From: Salvator merianae
Taxonomy: Eukaryota; Chordata; Lepidosauria; Squamata; Teiidae
Direction of reading: 5' to 3'
Assembly: GCA_003586115.2 (NCBI GenBank)
Contig: QVOM02000042.1
Location: 36,992,019 to 37,056,018 of the forward strand
Length of the DNA stretch: 64,000 nt
This document shows positions 49,680 through 62,494 of the stretch, piece by piece. The position numbers were made by a program, and so were the translations under genes. The number at the start of each line of letters is the position of its first letter. The first letter of the stretch is position 1. The notes below the pieces were generated by a model. That model worked only from the letters and a program-made list of their open reading frames with translations, was not told where the DNA came from and did no database searches.

Positions 49680-50225
49680 GATAGTGATTGCACATAGGGT
49701 TTTTCTGTGTGGATCCTTAATCTGGATTAAGGGTCCATGTAGTACACCACTGCTTGTTTCTGAAGACAAGAACTGGTCCATGGGGCCATTCCCTATCTTT
49801 GACACACACACCCTTCCATTTTGACGTAGGAAGCCCTGCTTTGATATGGAAGGCAGGGGAAGTCCTTTTCCCCACCTATCAAATGGCATGAGGGTTTTCC
49901 TTAACCCCATTTGATGAGTGAGGAAAGCTTGCTCCCCCCTCCTGGATTAAATGTCATTGTACAGCCAGTTGTGGATGAAGAGAGCTTTCTTCCCCACATG
50001 GTCAGCTGTGAAATGACATCCAATCTGAGGGGGAAGCAAACTTCCCTTGTCCATCAAATGGAGGCAAGGAAAGCCTTCGTGCTATTTGATGGGAGATGGG
50101 TAGTAACTTAAAGGGAAATGAATTGCTTCCCTTTAAGACAACAGGGGGCAGCTACTTTCCCTAAAGTGGTCTCCTCCTTTCATCCAGTTTCAGCTTCTGT
50201 TTTGTGTGAACGTATCTTAAGTAGT
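49680..50225. repeat. Possible DNA-transposon-derived repeat
   Basis: Internal phrases recur in varied form: 'atttgatg.g.gaggaaagc' at about 49,910 and 'catcaaatgg.g.caaggaaagcc' at about 50,055. The edges ('ttgcacatagggtttttct' and 'tgtgaacgtatcttaag') resemble TIR-family wording, but no clear inverted ends were found. Confidence 0.3.
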
Positions 50226-51517
50226 GGCAATATAGCCAAATGTTGCAGGTTGATAGGCAAAGGTTGATGGTCTTGGTTCTGGTGTGTCTTCTTCAAAGAC
50301 TGTTGGTGCCAGCATTCCTGATGAGCTCCCATTGTCCTTTCCTGCTGTATGGATTTGTCTTATCTTTACACCTCCCTGTTTGATCTTTTGTGCAAGGGCG
50401 AATCTGCTATGCCATGATTGTCTGCCCTGCTACGATGGAAAAGAGATAATCCTTAGGAGTCTGCCGGTCAGAAATTCATATACCTTGGTCATAGTGTGTG
50501 AATGATGAAGAAGAAAAAAATGATAACGCTTCATAAGGCTGAGGGAAGCAGAAAAAGAGGAAGTCAGTAGACAAGGTAGGTGAGGACAAAGAGACTATTG
50601 GAAGGTCCTTGAGAATGCTACATGATGTTACTGAAGACAGGTCACGATGACAAGTGTTTGTCCATACAGTTACTAGGAGATGAGCTTGATTTAGTAATCC
50701 CTAAGAAAACATAAGACTGTAAGAAGTACCCAGACTAATGATTCATTTCACGTAGGAACCTGTTCATGCAGTGACCAGTTAAACACCATTAAGTTAGTCA
50801 CAGGTGCAACAGCATTCTCTGGATGTGGTTTCCAGCAGCTGGTTCTTCAGTATCACTCCAAAATGCAGTAAAAACACAAGGCTGGCTGAATGTCTTGAGG
50901 AAGCTGCTCCACCACTGGGTGCTCCACTAAAAATGGAATTGTCTCTGATAGCTACCCAGTGTTCCCCATTCAGCATGGGCCTGTGGAGAAAATGATGTCG
51001 TACCAGGGCTGTAAATCATTTGGGCCATAGTCTGATGGGAAATAAACTACATGAAGATGAGTCATCATGATGCGTTGCAGCTAATGGTGTTGTGGTTTCT
51101 CCTTCCAGGCATAGCTCTCTTGTTCCTTAAGTGAGATTGCCAGGGTGCTAAGAGCTTGAATACTGATGTGTTCTGGAATGTTTCCTGATGAAGCAGGAAC
51201 TTTTGAGGATGTGCTATTACTAGTGGACTGACTTTTTAGCTTTTAAATGCTCATTATCATGATATAATAACAGCTTCATCTTGGCATTTAAGGGAAAGCA
51301 CTTAGTGAAGCTGGGCAAATGGCCTAATAGTCAGACTCTATTGACTCTTCTCTCTCATATAAATTATGTAGTGCATTGAAGCTGGCCTCCTGAATTGTCT
51401 TCAGATGAATATTTTGTAGTGGCAGAGTTCTTTGTAAAGTATGTTTTTCTAATTAATTGGATAAAGCCCCACATTATTCAAAAGCTATAAAATTCATGGC
51501 ATCTGTGGGGACCGTTT

Positions 51518-51910
51518 GGGCCTGTTCACATTTGCTGGCTTGATGTGGTGTAATAATACCATACCAGACTGAAAAGGATCAGGCGTGGAGGCGCCCATCG
51601 GCCCTCCAAGGGCTGGAAAAGCCCCATACCAGATTGACCAGCACTTGGAAGTACAGATGGCCCAATCAGAGCAGGCCAGATCACCATGGCAATGGCCATG
51701 GCAACATCTGGCACATGCCCAGAGGTTGCCATGGCAACTAGGACATGGTGTACAACTGCGCAGCTGGAGCTGCCCCGCTACACCCACTTGCAATATTGCA
51801 CCTGGAAGAGGGTGTGAAAGCTGCTGACTGGGATCTCACTAGCTACTCCTGGTCATGTTGTGGTCAGCATTTCAGTTGTTCACAGCTAGTAGCGTCTGGA
51901 ATGTAGCAGT
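51518..51910. mobile_element. GGGCCTGTT-TIR family element, one end only
   Basis: The left end gggcctgttcacatttgctgg is followed by 'aataataccataccagact', the same pairing of TIR and CCATAC hairpin arm as at 10.9 kb, in opposite orientation. It shares 'atggcaacatctggcacatg'-like text with other copies. No matching right end was found. Confidence 0.6.
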
Positions 51911-52584
51911 GGTGTCATTGTGCGGAAGGGTAGCATTTGTTTCAAAACTTTGAGAATTTCTTTTTTTTTTAGAATGAATGTTGCTGCTTTTTATCTGCAA
52001 AATGAAACACAACATTAAAAGATACAAGTATTAATTTTGCAATTTTTCAAGTGAGGTTTTTAAACTGTTTAATTGTAAACAGAGGTATTGCGATAGAACA
52101 GTTTAAGTAGAAAATAGAGAATAAAAATCAGCAACCTAAAATAATTTTATGAGGTACAATACAGTTTTAAATGCCTGTATAATAAGATGTTTGCTCTGAG
52201 CCACTTCAGGATTTTTATGCTGGATTTTTACGCCTTTCTGTTTCTAAAATGTTGTACTTCAAGCAGCATTGGTAGCTCTAATATCCTTTTCCTACAGTGT
52301 TCCCAAATAGCACCGTCTGAGCATCATCTGAAAAGCATGGCTAGATCTAGTTGCCCAGGGATGCTTGGAATGGTTCCTCCAGACCAACACGAGCCTATTT
52401 ACAAGCCTAGAAAGAATGGGCGTTCCAGAATGTGCATTGGCTAGTGCCTTGAAGTCTGTCTAGGAAAGGACAGTTGAGCTGGCATGAAGCAGAGGACCAT
52501 CAACTTTGAAAGGCAGTCAGGAGACAGTCTGCTTTTTACAGAAGGCATTACAGAATACACAGATGACTATGGAGATGCTACACA

Positions 52585-52990
52585 CATCCTACCCAGACAG
52601 GGATTTTACACAGACTGTAATACTAAACACCTGATGCCATACGAGATACTATGTCAATTCCCTGAGACCCAGACAAGGATGTTATGCATACTGCAATGCT
52701 GGGCACGGGATACCAAGTCCCCTACACCCAGACGAGAGTTTTATGCCTGCTGCAGTGTTGAGCACACTGGTGCCACATGGGATGCCAACCCTTTCAGACT
52801 CAGACAAGGTTATTACACATTCTGTATTGCTGAACACATAGATGCCATCTTTTCTCACACCACAACACAGCCTTTTTACAGGCAACAATAATGAAACACA
52901 GTGATGTTAGCACCTCCTACTTTGAACACTCTGATGTCATGCAAGATGCTTATCGGCCCCTCACATACCCTAGACAAGAGGTCAGTGCCA
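52585..52990 (+). repeat. Degenerate minisatellite of about 60-75 bp units
   Basis: The motif 'acccagacaaggattttac' followed by '.actgcaatgctgagcac' recurs about five times (near 52,592, 52,668, 52,727, 52,798 and 52,970) with variable length. One plus frame (52,484-52,891) reads through four units as RQGFYTDCNTKH, RREFYACCSVEH and RQGYYTFCIAEH. No known protein repeat is recognised. Confidence 0.65.
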
Positions 52991-53089
52991 ACGCATGGTA
53001 GGAGAAACACCATCTTCTACCTTTGATGTCTCCTTACACAGCCCTGGGACCCCAAGGGATGAGATCTCTCATGGTGCTGCAATTATGGA

Positions 53090-53350
53090 GAAGGAGACTC
53101 CTGCTTCAGTTTGGTTTTGCACAAGGACAGCATATGGAGGAAGAAGCACCAGAGACTTGGCAGGGCAGCCTTTCTTCAGCCCAGGAGGCTTGTCTTGCAG
53201 CTGGAGGCAATACATGGACCATGGACTTGACAGGAAGCCTTAGTTTGGCCAAAGAGGAGGGGACCAGCAAAACCTGCTTTGAAGTTGGAGGCAGCATCTG
53301 AACCAGGAATGTGACAGGATAGTCTTTTTGTCTGCAAAAAAGAGGGAATA
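53090..53350 (+). repeat. Second degenerate tandem repeat, unit of about 80 bp
   Basis: Two neighbouring units share 'gaggcaatacatggaccatg'/'gaggcagcatctgaaccagg', then 'gacttgacaggaagcctt'/'aatgtgacaggatagtctt' and 'ggccaaagaggagg'/'gcaaaaaagaggg'. A third, more diverged unit precedes them. Confidence 0.6.
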
Positions 53351-53399
53351 CAGAATGTCCTCCTCCTCTGAGGTTGGTTCAGATGAAGGCTGCTCTTTT

Positions 53400-54101
53400 G
53401 ACTGTACTGCTATGCTTTTTGGCTCTGCAGATTTGAAAAAGGCATGTAGTGTATGCTGTTGGGTCTTCTGTCATAGGAGCTGTGCAAAAAAGACACACAA
53501 GAGGTGTCCTTTATGTCTAAGAAAAGGTCTGCACAAAAAGGCACCCCCCCAAACACTCTGCACATCAGTGAACACACAAAAGCACTCTGCAGTCACTCAG
53601 GAACCCAAACTCTCATAAAGCATAGCATAGCTATACTACAGCAGAAGCACTCCAAAGCTGTCAAAAGTGGTCAAATCCCATCAAAACAGCCCAAATCATC
53701 CTTGGAAGAGGCAGTCAGAATTCACCAAAACAAGTAAAAACTTCAGAACACACAAAGCCGCATTCAGACATCATTTTCCCCAAAGGAGAACAATGCTAAG
53801 CACCTTCTTCAGTGCCAAAAGACAAGTGACAAGATGGCTGCTGGACCAGGAAGAAGGACCCTGCATGCTGCAGATTTCACCTCTGTCCTCCACCTCTGGT
53901 GGCAAAAGCGCGTTAGAAGATCCATGGTGGCAATTTGTAAAAAGTGTAATGGTGAATCCACACCCTGTGAAATTTCAGCATGGAGGAGGATGCACTGTAT
54001 CTGAATGCTTTGCAATATCCCAAACTGCTTTTGAAGCTCCCCCAAAGAATGCCAACCATGGGCACACAGAAGTGATTGGGAGTCATCCCACAAGTCTATG
54101 C
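53400..54101 (+). repeat. Unidentified repeat unit, copy 2 (uninterrupted)
   Basis: Runs without the ARHGAP18 insert: 'gccaaaagacaagtg' (ending 53,828) is directly followed by 'acaagatggctgctggac'. It thus shows the pre-insertion state of copy 1 (46,088-47,724). Open frames include 53,328-53,618, with a cysteine-rich piece CSVCCWVFCHRSC and CPLC that loosely resembles a zinc-binding finger, and 53,667-54,152. The cysteine frame is disrupted in copy 1, so I do not claim it is coding. Confidence 0.85.
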
Positions 54102-55575
54102 TTTATGAGGCAGAGGCTGAAGCCCAAGCACTTAAGTTCTCAAGTGGTTTAAAATTAAAGGGAATGTGTAAGAATTCTACAGAATTTACCATTTAAATTT
54201 AAATGAATAGAAGAAATGAAACAAGGAATGTTATCTTAGAAAAGTGGTTGATACTTAAAAAGGAGTTTCAAAATCTGCTTTAGCAGGAAAATACAGTAAA
54301 TCTGGAAAGTTTTGATTCTTCATTAATAAGACACTAAGCGCCCGATAAAATCATAATAGTAATTAACATCATCTTTTTATTTGTACATTGCCTTTCCACA
54401 ATGTTCACAAGGCTGTTTACAAGCAGTTATTAACTAATCAGAATACAAAACCAAATATCCATACACAATAGAAGAAAATACATCTGAATTAAATCCAACA
54501 AATGGCTAATTATTTTTTCCCCCCAACACAAGCATATACATAAAAGCAAAGCTGTTGTCCTTTGCAGGACAGTTGGCTGTTTTCAAGCCCAGGCTCAGTG
54601 TCTGTGTAGAAGCTAGGAAGAGACTCAGACCAGGCCATCAAACAACTCCTACCTGGAATCAATAACCAATTCCCAGGCCAAGTGTGAATTTTTAGTGTTG
54701 ACTGTCTTGGGCACATGGCCTTGCTTAAGAAGAAAAATATTCTTTATCTATTATTCTCAAAAGTAAAAATATATTTTTGTGGGCAGCTACTGAGCAAGTT
54801 TAGATTCAGATTTGTTTAGAACAAAATTGTGAGGCAAATGGAACAATCTGACAGCATATGTAAATAAAACTCTTGGAGTTTTCAACACGGTGAATCTGTA
54901 GACATTCCTTGCATTGAAATAGGAGGTGGAGATGAATAGAAGAAATAAACAAGGAATATTATCTTAGAAATTTATTTAAAAACACCATTTCCGATCCTGT
55001 GTTAGAAAGGCTCACTCACAAGGGCTGTAAACAGAAATCTTTTTGGAACTGAAAGAGAAACAAATGCATTCTGTACAATTTAGTAAATCTTTTTTATTGG
55101 ACATTTAATAACAAGAATGCAAATGCTTTTTAATGAAACTTTCACATTTGCTTTTTTTACAAGTATGGTTTAATATGATTAAGGAAAATGATGCTTCTGT
55201 ATTAAATCAGAGGTAAAAAATATTAAGGGAATTGGTTGCCTCCTTGTTTCATTATTTATATTCTACTGTAGGATGTTATATATTAAACTTAATGTGACAT
55301 TTATGAATTATGAAAGCAATTTGCTTACATTTGTAACAGATCCCCCCATCGCTGTACTGATTGATCTGCAAAGCCAGAAAAGAAAGGAGGAATCTTCTCT
55401 TCCAAGGTGCTTAGAATGTAGAACTATGAGTGAATGCAGTTTTAAGATGGAGCAATGTTGCTTGTATAAAACACATTGAGCTAGATTTCCTAGGACAAAA
55501 TCTTCTGCATAGTTGGTGAAGTGAATGGAACTGCTTCCATGTATTGTTTGGTCTGGCAACCTGGACTAGAAGCAG

Positions 55576-56054
55576 CTCAGGGTGTTTTTGCACTTAACAG
55601 AGTGGAACATTCTAACTAACAGGGTTTGGGCCACTCAAGATCAAGTATGGTGAAGAGCATTCACACTTGCAGCACTGGAACACTCTGCAAGCTGACCAGC
55701 TCTGGAAGAATTGTGAATGGGAGCGCACTAGTTAGGTAGCTGGGTTCGGAACTGCGTCCGGAATGGCCACCAGGTTCTGAACCTCAAAGTCCGAACCTGG
55801 GTTTGGACCATCTGATGGCGCAACCGTGTCTGCGCACTCCATGCCTCCTCGCCATCCCAAACTCAGAAGTGGTGACAACGCACCATTCCCAATCTTCACC
55901 TGATCATATTAGTCAGCTTCCAGACTACAGTTTTCTTGACTGGTGCTATTCAGCTTCAGGTGAGCATTAGGTGGGCTTTGGTGAGTTTCAAGGCAACTCT
56001 GTTCTAGCAAGTGACCTGGAACGTTCCACTTGCAAAGTGTGAACAGGCCCTCAG
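55576..56054. mobile_element. GGGCCTGTT-TIR family DNA element
   Basis: Left end ctcagggtgtttttgcactt and inverted right end ctgagggcctgttcacactt; inverted homology continues to 'agtggaac.ttc' on both sides. The interior is CpG-richer (55,740-55,870) and has no transposase. No clear target duplication. Confidence 0.75.
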
Positions 56055-57479
56055 TTTCAAATACATTTGGTTGGCTCCCAGTCCTTGAAGACTGTGGTGA
56101 AAGCATGAACCAGTGATAGAGTGTAAACCTGTTATTTGCTTTCTGACACCTGTGGGAACTTAAAAAATATACTTGCTCAGGCCGGATCATAACTCCTGGG
56201 GAAAAGAGAGCTGTAATGCACCATTCCACATGTCTTCTCTAAGGGGGCGGGGGCAGAAGAGTTTCTATGTTGTTGCAGGTACTATAGTGTGTAACTCTAC
56301 ACTTTCCATTTCTCATCTTGGTAATCCATGCGTCCAGTATAAAAGCACACGTATTTATTTCTTTATTGACCTTCTTTCCTTCCTTAATTGGATTTACATA
56401 CTGCGAATTTCATTAAGACTGTATGTAATTTAAAGAATTGAATACCGTATTCTTTGCAAGCTATACTCATTTAAGAACTTTTATCTTCTAAAATTGTTTG
56501 AAAATATATTTTCACTGAGTGATAAAATGTTTTACAGGTGATGCATTTCCGTTGACACAGCCTGTCAAGGAGGGATCTTAATATTCTAACATGTTTTTCA
56601 TCCCGAAACTTATCCCATTCTCAGTCAGAAATGCTTTAGTGGACAGAAATTGTGAATGCCATGATTGATGTTTGTACTGTGATATTTTCAGACAACTCTT
56701 CGGAGAAGGTAGCTATATGAGTAACAACAATGTTGTGAAGTATATGGGGAAAAAAATCAAGCAGTTGTGAGAAGAATGCATTTTTGAAAACTCAAGTAAT
56801 TCCCAGGTGACAAGTTCTTCTGTTTTGATCGATTGCTGGAGTTCCTGGGAGCAGGCTGTACTGCAGGGTACCACAGTATTCCAATAGCTGAGCTTGATAG
56901 ATTAGTTCAAGGGGTGTGTATCTCCCCTGATTTGATAACCAAACTCAGTCAAACAGCTTTTTTTCTGATTCATAATGCCTTCTAGGATTAAAAAGATCTT
57001 ACCACTGCTAAGTTAATCAGACTTGAGGAAACAGTCTTCCAAGCCAGAAAAGTTTTCCTGATAATAAAATATTATTGGGATCTTGAAAGTGACAGATGCC
57101 TCTATGGATTCACTGAGACTAGCAACATCAGGTCACTAAAATAGCTTATTACAGGGAAGGCTGCTATGATTGTGCCTGAAATCCGCCAGTTCACTCTAGA
57201 TTTAGCTTTTAGAGGGTTGCTGTGGTCTGGGAAACCCCCCCTCCAAGTCCCAAAATCTGTGTTGCTGCTTGATGACATCACTGTGTGATATAACAATCCA
57301 AGTTGGCCCTGACCTCAGATTCTGAGACAGTTGAGAGAGAAAAAGAAGGACCAGGTGTATCAGGACAAAGCCCTCACCTAGCTCATAGGGGACTTTACAA
57401 TGTTTTCAGAATAGCATTTTGTAGCTCCCTAGATAGAACCAGCATTTTGTACACCTCTAGATAAAGCTGTATAAAATTA

Positions 57480-57925
57480 TGGATGGTGTGAAATTGAAAA
57501 GAGTGGATAAGGAGATGTTTTTCCTCCTTTTTGCAAACCAACAGAACTAAGAGTCACCCAATCAAACAAGAATCTTGAGAGCGTCAGGACAGAGAAAAGG
57601 AAATTCTTTCTCACACAGTTTGTAGTTAAGTTCTGGAATTCACTACTATGTGATGTGGTGTTTGCCAGCAGCATAGATGGGTTTAGAAGAAAGTTTTGGA
57701 AGACAGGGGCACTGTGGATTGCTAGCTTTGATGCCTGTGTGATTTCAAGGAGGCAGTAAGCATCAAAGGCCCATTGTTGAGGTCCTTTGGAGCAGGGGAA
57801 GGTCCCTTTTTGGGGGGCTTTTATATGCAACAGACTTCCACTTTAAGAACAGTCTGCTAGACTAGATAGACCATTGGTCTGATGCAGCAGGGCATTTCTA
57901 AAATTTTTATATGTTCCTATGGCAC
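57480..57925 (+). mobile_element. CR1-like LINE 3' end, second subfamily
   Basis: 'caggacagagaaaaggaaat' with 'gttctggaattcactacta' is the CR1 ORF2 C-terminal region; 'agatagaccattggtctga' and 'tatgttcctatgg' are its 3' tail. The tail differs from the other CR1 copies here, so it is a separate subfamily. Confidence 0.75.
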
Positions 57926-58374
57926 CTTTCACTTACTAAAAGATGTAGAAACAATTTTGTAATATTTATTCTGTTGTTGTAGAAATGCTTGTGGGTCCCT
58001 CTTATGAGTACAGTCTGAGGAACAATGACCCACTGATATTAGAAGTTCAGTTTAAAAAAGTCATTAGAAGTATGGTTTTTGCCCTTATATGTAGTTCTTA
58101 CTAAATAATAGCAAATGATCTCATTCTCCAACATTCAACTTGCACTTCCAAATGCTTGGATAATGAAGAGAACTTCTAAAGCCTTTTTAAAACTGAGCTT
58201 CTAAAGTACAGCCACCCTGTAATACACTTTTACATGGGTCCTCCCTTGAAAACTGTCTGGAAACTGCAGCTGGGGCATAGCACTGCTACCTGAATACTAA
58301 CAGGAGTTACAAACTGATACCATATTATATCTGTGTGACAGTGTATATAGAATAGAAGACAAGTCAGCAAGTGG

Positions 58375-59068
58375 CATTGTGCCTCTTTACAAATCTATGG
58401 TGAGATCAAACTTGGAATATTGTGTACAGTTCTGGTCATTTCACCTCAGAAAGGATATTGTAGAACTGGAGAAGGTGCAGAAAAGGGCCACCAGAATGAT
58501 CAAGGGGCTGGAACAGGTTCCTTACGAAATCAGGCTGCAATGCCGTGGCCTCTTCAGCTTTCAGAAATGGCATTTAAGAGGAGACTGATTGAAGTATATA
58601 AAATCATGCACGGTTTGGATAAGGTGGATAGAGAGAAATTCTTTTCTCTATCACACAACACTAGGACCAGGGGGCACTCTCTGAAGCTGATGGGCAGGAG
58701 AGTTAGGACTGAGAAGGGGAAGTATTTTTTCACCCAGAGGATCATCGGTCTATGGAATTTATTACCGGAAGAGGTGGTGACAGCAGTCAGCCTGGATAGC
58801 TTTAAGGAAGGATTGGACAGATTCATGGAGGTCAGGTGTATCAATGGCTACTAGAATGGATGTCTACTTACTGTCTCCAGGTTGGGAAGACAGGCAGGGT
58901 GTCTGTAAAACCATTTACGGGGAGTCAAGGGCAGGTGAAAGTTCTGCCTTTTATTCTTCTTGAGAATGTCCAGAAGCAATTGGTGGGCTGCTGTGTGAAA
59001 CAGAATGCTAGACTGGATGGTCTATGGCCTGATCCAGTAAGGCTCCTCCTATGTTCTTATGTTAGTCT
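58375..59068 (+). mobile_element. CR1-clade LINE 3' portion
   Basis: Plus frames read MPLYKSMVRSNLEYCVQFW, KVQKRATRMIKGLEQVPYE, then SHNTRTRGHSLKLMGRRV and WNLLPEEVVTAVSLDSFKEG, which is the thumb and C-terminus of CR1 RT. The 3' UTR and 'ttatgttcttatg' end follow. One frameshift separates the two frames at about 58,590. It is the least decayed CR1 copy in the window. Confidence 0.9.
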
Positions 59069-59369
59069 TGCTCACCTCTAGATGGATGGATGGCAACTAT
59101 GATGCAGCAATGGAATGACACAAGGGAGCACCATGGGGAGCAGGTGCACACCTTGCTTAATTTCCCTTATGCTCAGCTTGCCTCTGATGTTCAAGAGGGC
59201 TCGGCTTGCCAGGTAAAGTGCCTGACAGTCCTGATCCACTTTGTACACTTCACTCCAGTGAACTTAACTTCAACTCATGCCTGTTCACAAAGTGTTGAAC
59301 AGAAGTTCTGCAGTGCTACGTCCTATAACATACCCCAGAAATAGGAATAAAACCACTGCAAAACTGTAT

Positions 59370-60110
59370 TTCCCAGTCCCTGAAGTCACTCCAACAAGAT
59401 ACCATGGTTGATGGTATCAAAAGCTGCTGAGAGATCAAGGAGAACCAACAGGGCTGCATTGTTCCTGTTCCTCTCTTGATAAAAGTCATCTCCATCAGGG
59501 CAATCAAGGTGGTCTCAGTGCTTGAAACCGGACTGAAATGGGCCGATGTAATCAGTTTCCTCCAAGTATCACTCTCTCCAGCACCTTGCCCGGAAAGGGA
59601 ATATTAGCAACTGGGCAATAGTTATTTAATACCTCTGAATGCAGGAGAACCACTTAGGAAGGAGGTGTACCATAGCTTCCTTAAGCACCTCTGGCAACTC
59701 CCCCTCCTGTAAGGAGGGATTTATCACTTCCTGGACCCACGCAGCCATACACCCTCAGCTAGTTTTTATAAGCCATATTGGACAAAGATCAAGGAGACAA
59801 GTCGTTGGCAGAACCCCAGCAAGCAGCCTGTCTACTTCCTCAGGGAACAATAACTGAAATTGATCCAAAACAACAGGGGCAGTCAGTGCTCCATATAGCT
59901 CCAGGGTACCTCTTCCAACTATGGAGTCTAATTCCATGTGAATCTGAGTGACTGTGTCCTGGAAGTGTCTTGCAAATTTATCACAGTAAGTTTCTGAAGA
60001 TGGCATGAACATATCCTTCTGGCTTGATGACATTAGCCCTTTTACCCCCTGGAACAACTCCCCCGGATGACCACTTGAGGACACAATGGAGATAGGGAAG
60101 TATGTGTTCT
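59370..60110 (-). mobile_element. L2-clade LINE reverse transcriptase fragment
   Basis: The minus strand gives, from high to low coordinate, NNYCPVANIPFPGKVLERV and later LLVLLDLSAAFDTINHGIL, which are L2-type RT blocks (the palm AFDT motif). Frames are broken by stops. The FADD box is not included, so it is truncated at the low-coordinate side. Confidence 0.8.
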
Positions 60111-61039
60111 TCACTATTACCATTACCACCACCACCACGACGATATGGGAGGCATGATAATGAGTTCTTACCAATGTTTGGTCAGATTCTCATTGGAATT
60201 TTCATCACCTGATCTCTAGCTGTCAGGTATATAGTGTGTGTGTTTGTATGTGTGCATGTCTATGATGTAAGCCATCCTGAGCTCATGTGAGAAATGGTGG
60301 GTTATAAATCATTACATAAAATAATTAGAAAATATATGACATAAAAAAAATAAAAGAGTGAAGTTCTTTTGTTTGAGGTTTGTTGGAATGAATGGAATGG
60401 CCTTTTCTGCTTCCTGTTCCATCTAGTAATCTGTTTCTAGAATATATGTTTATCTTGCCAACATTTAAAAACTGGCATTTGAATTATCATTTTTCTAAGC
60501 AAAAATTATATAATAAAATGAGGTTTCTTCAACATAAATAGATTTTTCTCCCTCAGGAAAAAATAAAATATCGCATAAAATGTCCCTTGGGGGGAAAGTT
60601 ATTCTTGGAATGAATACTGCTATTTACTTTCATAGTAAGAGTTAACTTTTTTTTTAATTGTAAGACATACAACATTTGACTCAATCAGCCTAAAGCAACA
60701 TACTAGAACTTGCTATCCGTTTGTCGAGATGTATCAATTTTATTTCAGAAAGAGACACATAAATGCATATCTTTTCTGCAAATGTTTTTTTTATAACATA
60801 GTTCATTACACAGACTTTTGTGGTACATTATTACTACAAACTAGATCACAGAATATTAAATTAATATGCTGAGGCTTAGAAGATAACAGAATTACTAATC
60901 AAATAATATTCCTCCAAAATAATTGGGTCGGTCTTCCCAGTTTAAGAGGAGATAACAGCATATTATTTCATACAAAAGCACAGGGTATTATGTCTTTATC
61001 TTAAGCCATAAAAACACTCATAAAGAAGTTTATAGATTA

Positions 61040-61105
61040 AAACAGTGCAAACAATATACTACAGTACAGTACAATAGAATATTATACAATATAATACAAT
61101 ACAAC
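61040..61105. repeat. ACAAT/ACAGT simple repeat
   Basis: Irregular tandem 'acagt' and 'acaat' pentamers. Confidence 0.7.
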
Positions 61106-61539
61106 CACAATGCTTTGGTTACTTAGGTTGAAGCTACAGGAGCTGCCTATGGAGAAACTCATGTGTGGTGGCTATGTTACTACCACAGTGAGGATTGGAG
61201 AGTCCCTCCCCACCCCACCAATGCAGAGGTTCTGAAGTGTACCTTCAGAGATTTCCCCCATGGCTTTGGACACATCTCAGCTTCTCTTCCATTGGTTCTC
61301 TTTTTCATCTAGACAGCGGCATTGTGTCTTCCAGCTGCAAGTCAGCACAAGGACAGATGCTCTCAAGGGGACTGTAGGAAAAGGGAGGAGTAGGCCTCTT
61401 ATCAAAAATGGAAGTCATCAGTGGAGCATCTCAAAGGGACCATATGAATTGAAATCTCTTTCTCAAAGGAGCAAAAAGACTTGTGGAGGGGAGGGTGATT
61501 TCTGAAGGTGTTCAAAAGTGTAATGGGGCTGCTCCAGAT

Positions 61540-62000
61540 GTTCACCAGCTTGTTGCCACCAGGCTGTTTCTGCTCTTACCGTAGGTGGACTGCTCCATTG
61601 AAACTGGGTCAGCTGAGGGGGACCCATTTCAGCGATGAGCTTTGTTGTGCTGCTGGAATGGGTTCCCCTAATAAGCTGAAACACAACCTCCGCACCGGCC
61701 CTGAAACTCTCAGAGTCCCCGGGGGATTGATTTCCGCAACGTGCTTTGTTGGGCTGCTAAAATGGGCTCCCCTAATAAACTGGTACACAGAGCCATGTGT
61801 TTTCCGCAGTGCTCTGTGGCCCAGTTTAGCAGCTACTAGACTGCCAGAAGACCTTTTGAAAAAAATCTACCAATAAACCAGACTAGGCAACCGTTTTGGG
61901 ACATACTAGCAAGCAGGGTGACCTCCCTTATACTGTACCAGTGTGCAGAAGGAAGGTCTCTGGACCGCTTGCTAAAACGGAACAATGGTAAGTGCGGTAA
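61540..62000. repeat. Possible DNA-transposon-derived repeat
   Basis: GC-richer block with internal duplication: 'gatgagctttgttgtgctgctggaatgg' type text near 61,636 and 'acgtgctttgttgggctgct' near 61,739, each followed by 'cccctaataa.ctg.aacaca'. The unit is about 105 bp. The end 'aatggtaagtgcggtaatac' recalls the TIR-family wording. Confidence 0.4.
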
Positions 62001-62286
62001 TACCCTCACTCTGCCTGTCTCTATTCATCAAGCCCTGGTACTTCTCTTCTGCCTTAGCACCAGGTAACATGGAAGGTACAAGAAGAAACAACATTAGAAA
62101 TAAATTTTAAGTAAAATTATAAGTAAAATTTTATTTTACTTATAAAATAGAAAAGAAGACAAAGTAGTTTTAGTTTTAAACAGCTCATAATAATAAGATG
62201 AAAAATTTAGGAGTTAGTGGAATTAAATAGTGGCAACAATAATAAAACTGTGGAGAGTCTTGGGATGTTCCATAGTCCCAGTCACA

Positions 62287-62494
62287 GGGCCCAACTAAAC
62301 CTAAGTTTTAATATTCATTTGATCAAGTTTCAGATGAGAGTACACATCAACGGCAATCAGTTTTCCTTTCACATTACCTAAATTCATCTTTGGAATAAAC
62401 AGTATGGAAAGAAAATGGCTAGTCATTTCGCTCATGCACTCTCTCACCCTGAAGGTGGATTGAATCTGGATTAAAACTTAAATGTAGCTGGACC
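62287..62494. mobile_element. Palindromic MITE, copy 2
   Basis: Left end gggcccaactaaacctaag and inverted right end ggtccagctacatttaag, both followed by ttttaat. It shares 'ggaaagaaaatggctagtca' with the copy at 23,717-23,938. Confidence 0.75.

Noticed and set aside
52592..52990. CRISPR-like array from regular repeats
   Set aside because: Units are degenerate and of unequal length, without constant repeats and unique spacers, and the genome is vertebrate.
53328..53618. Small zinc-finger-like protein (CSVCCWVFCHRSC...CPLC)
   Set aside because: The spacing does not match a defined RING or PHD finger, and the other copy (46,130-46,200) breaks the frame with deletions and a stop; kept only as a note.
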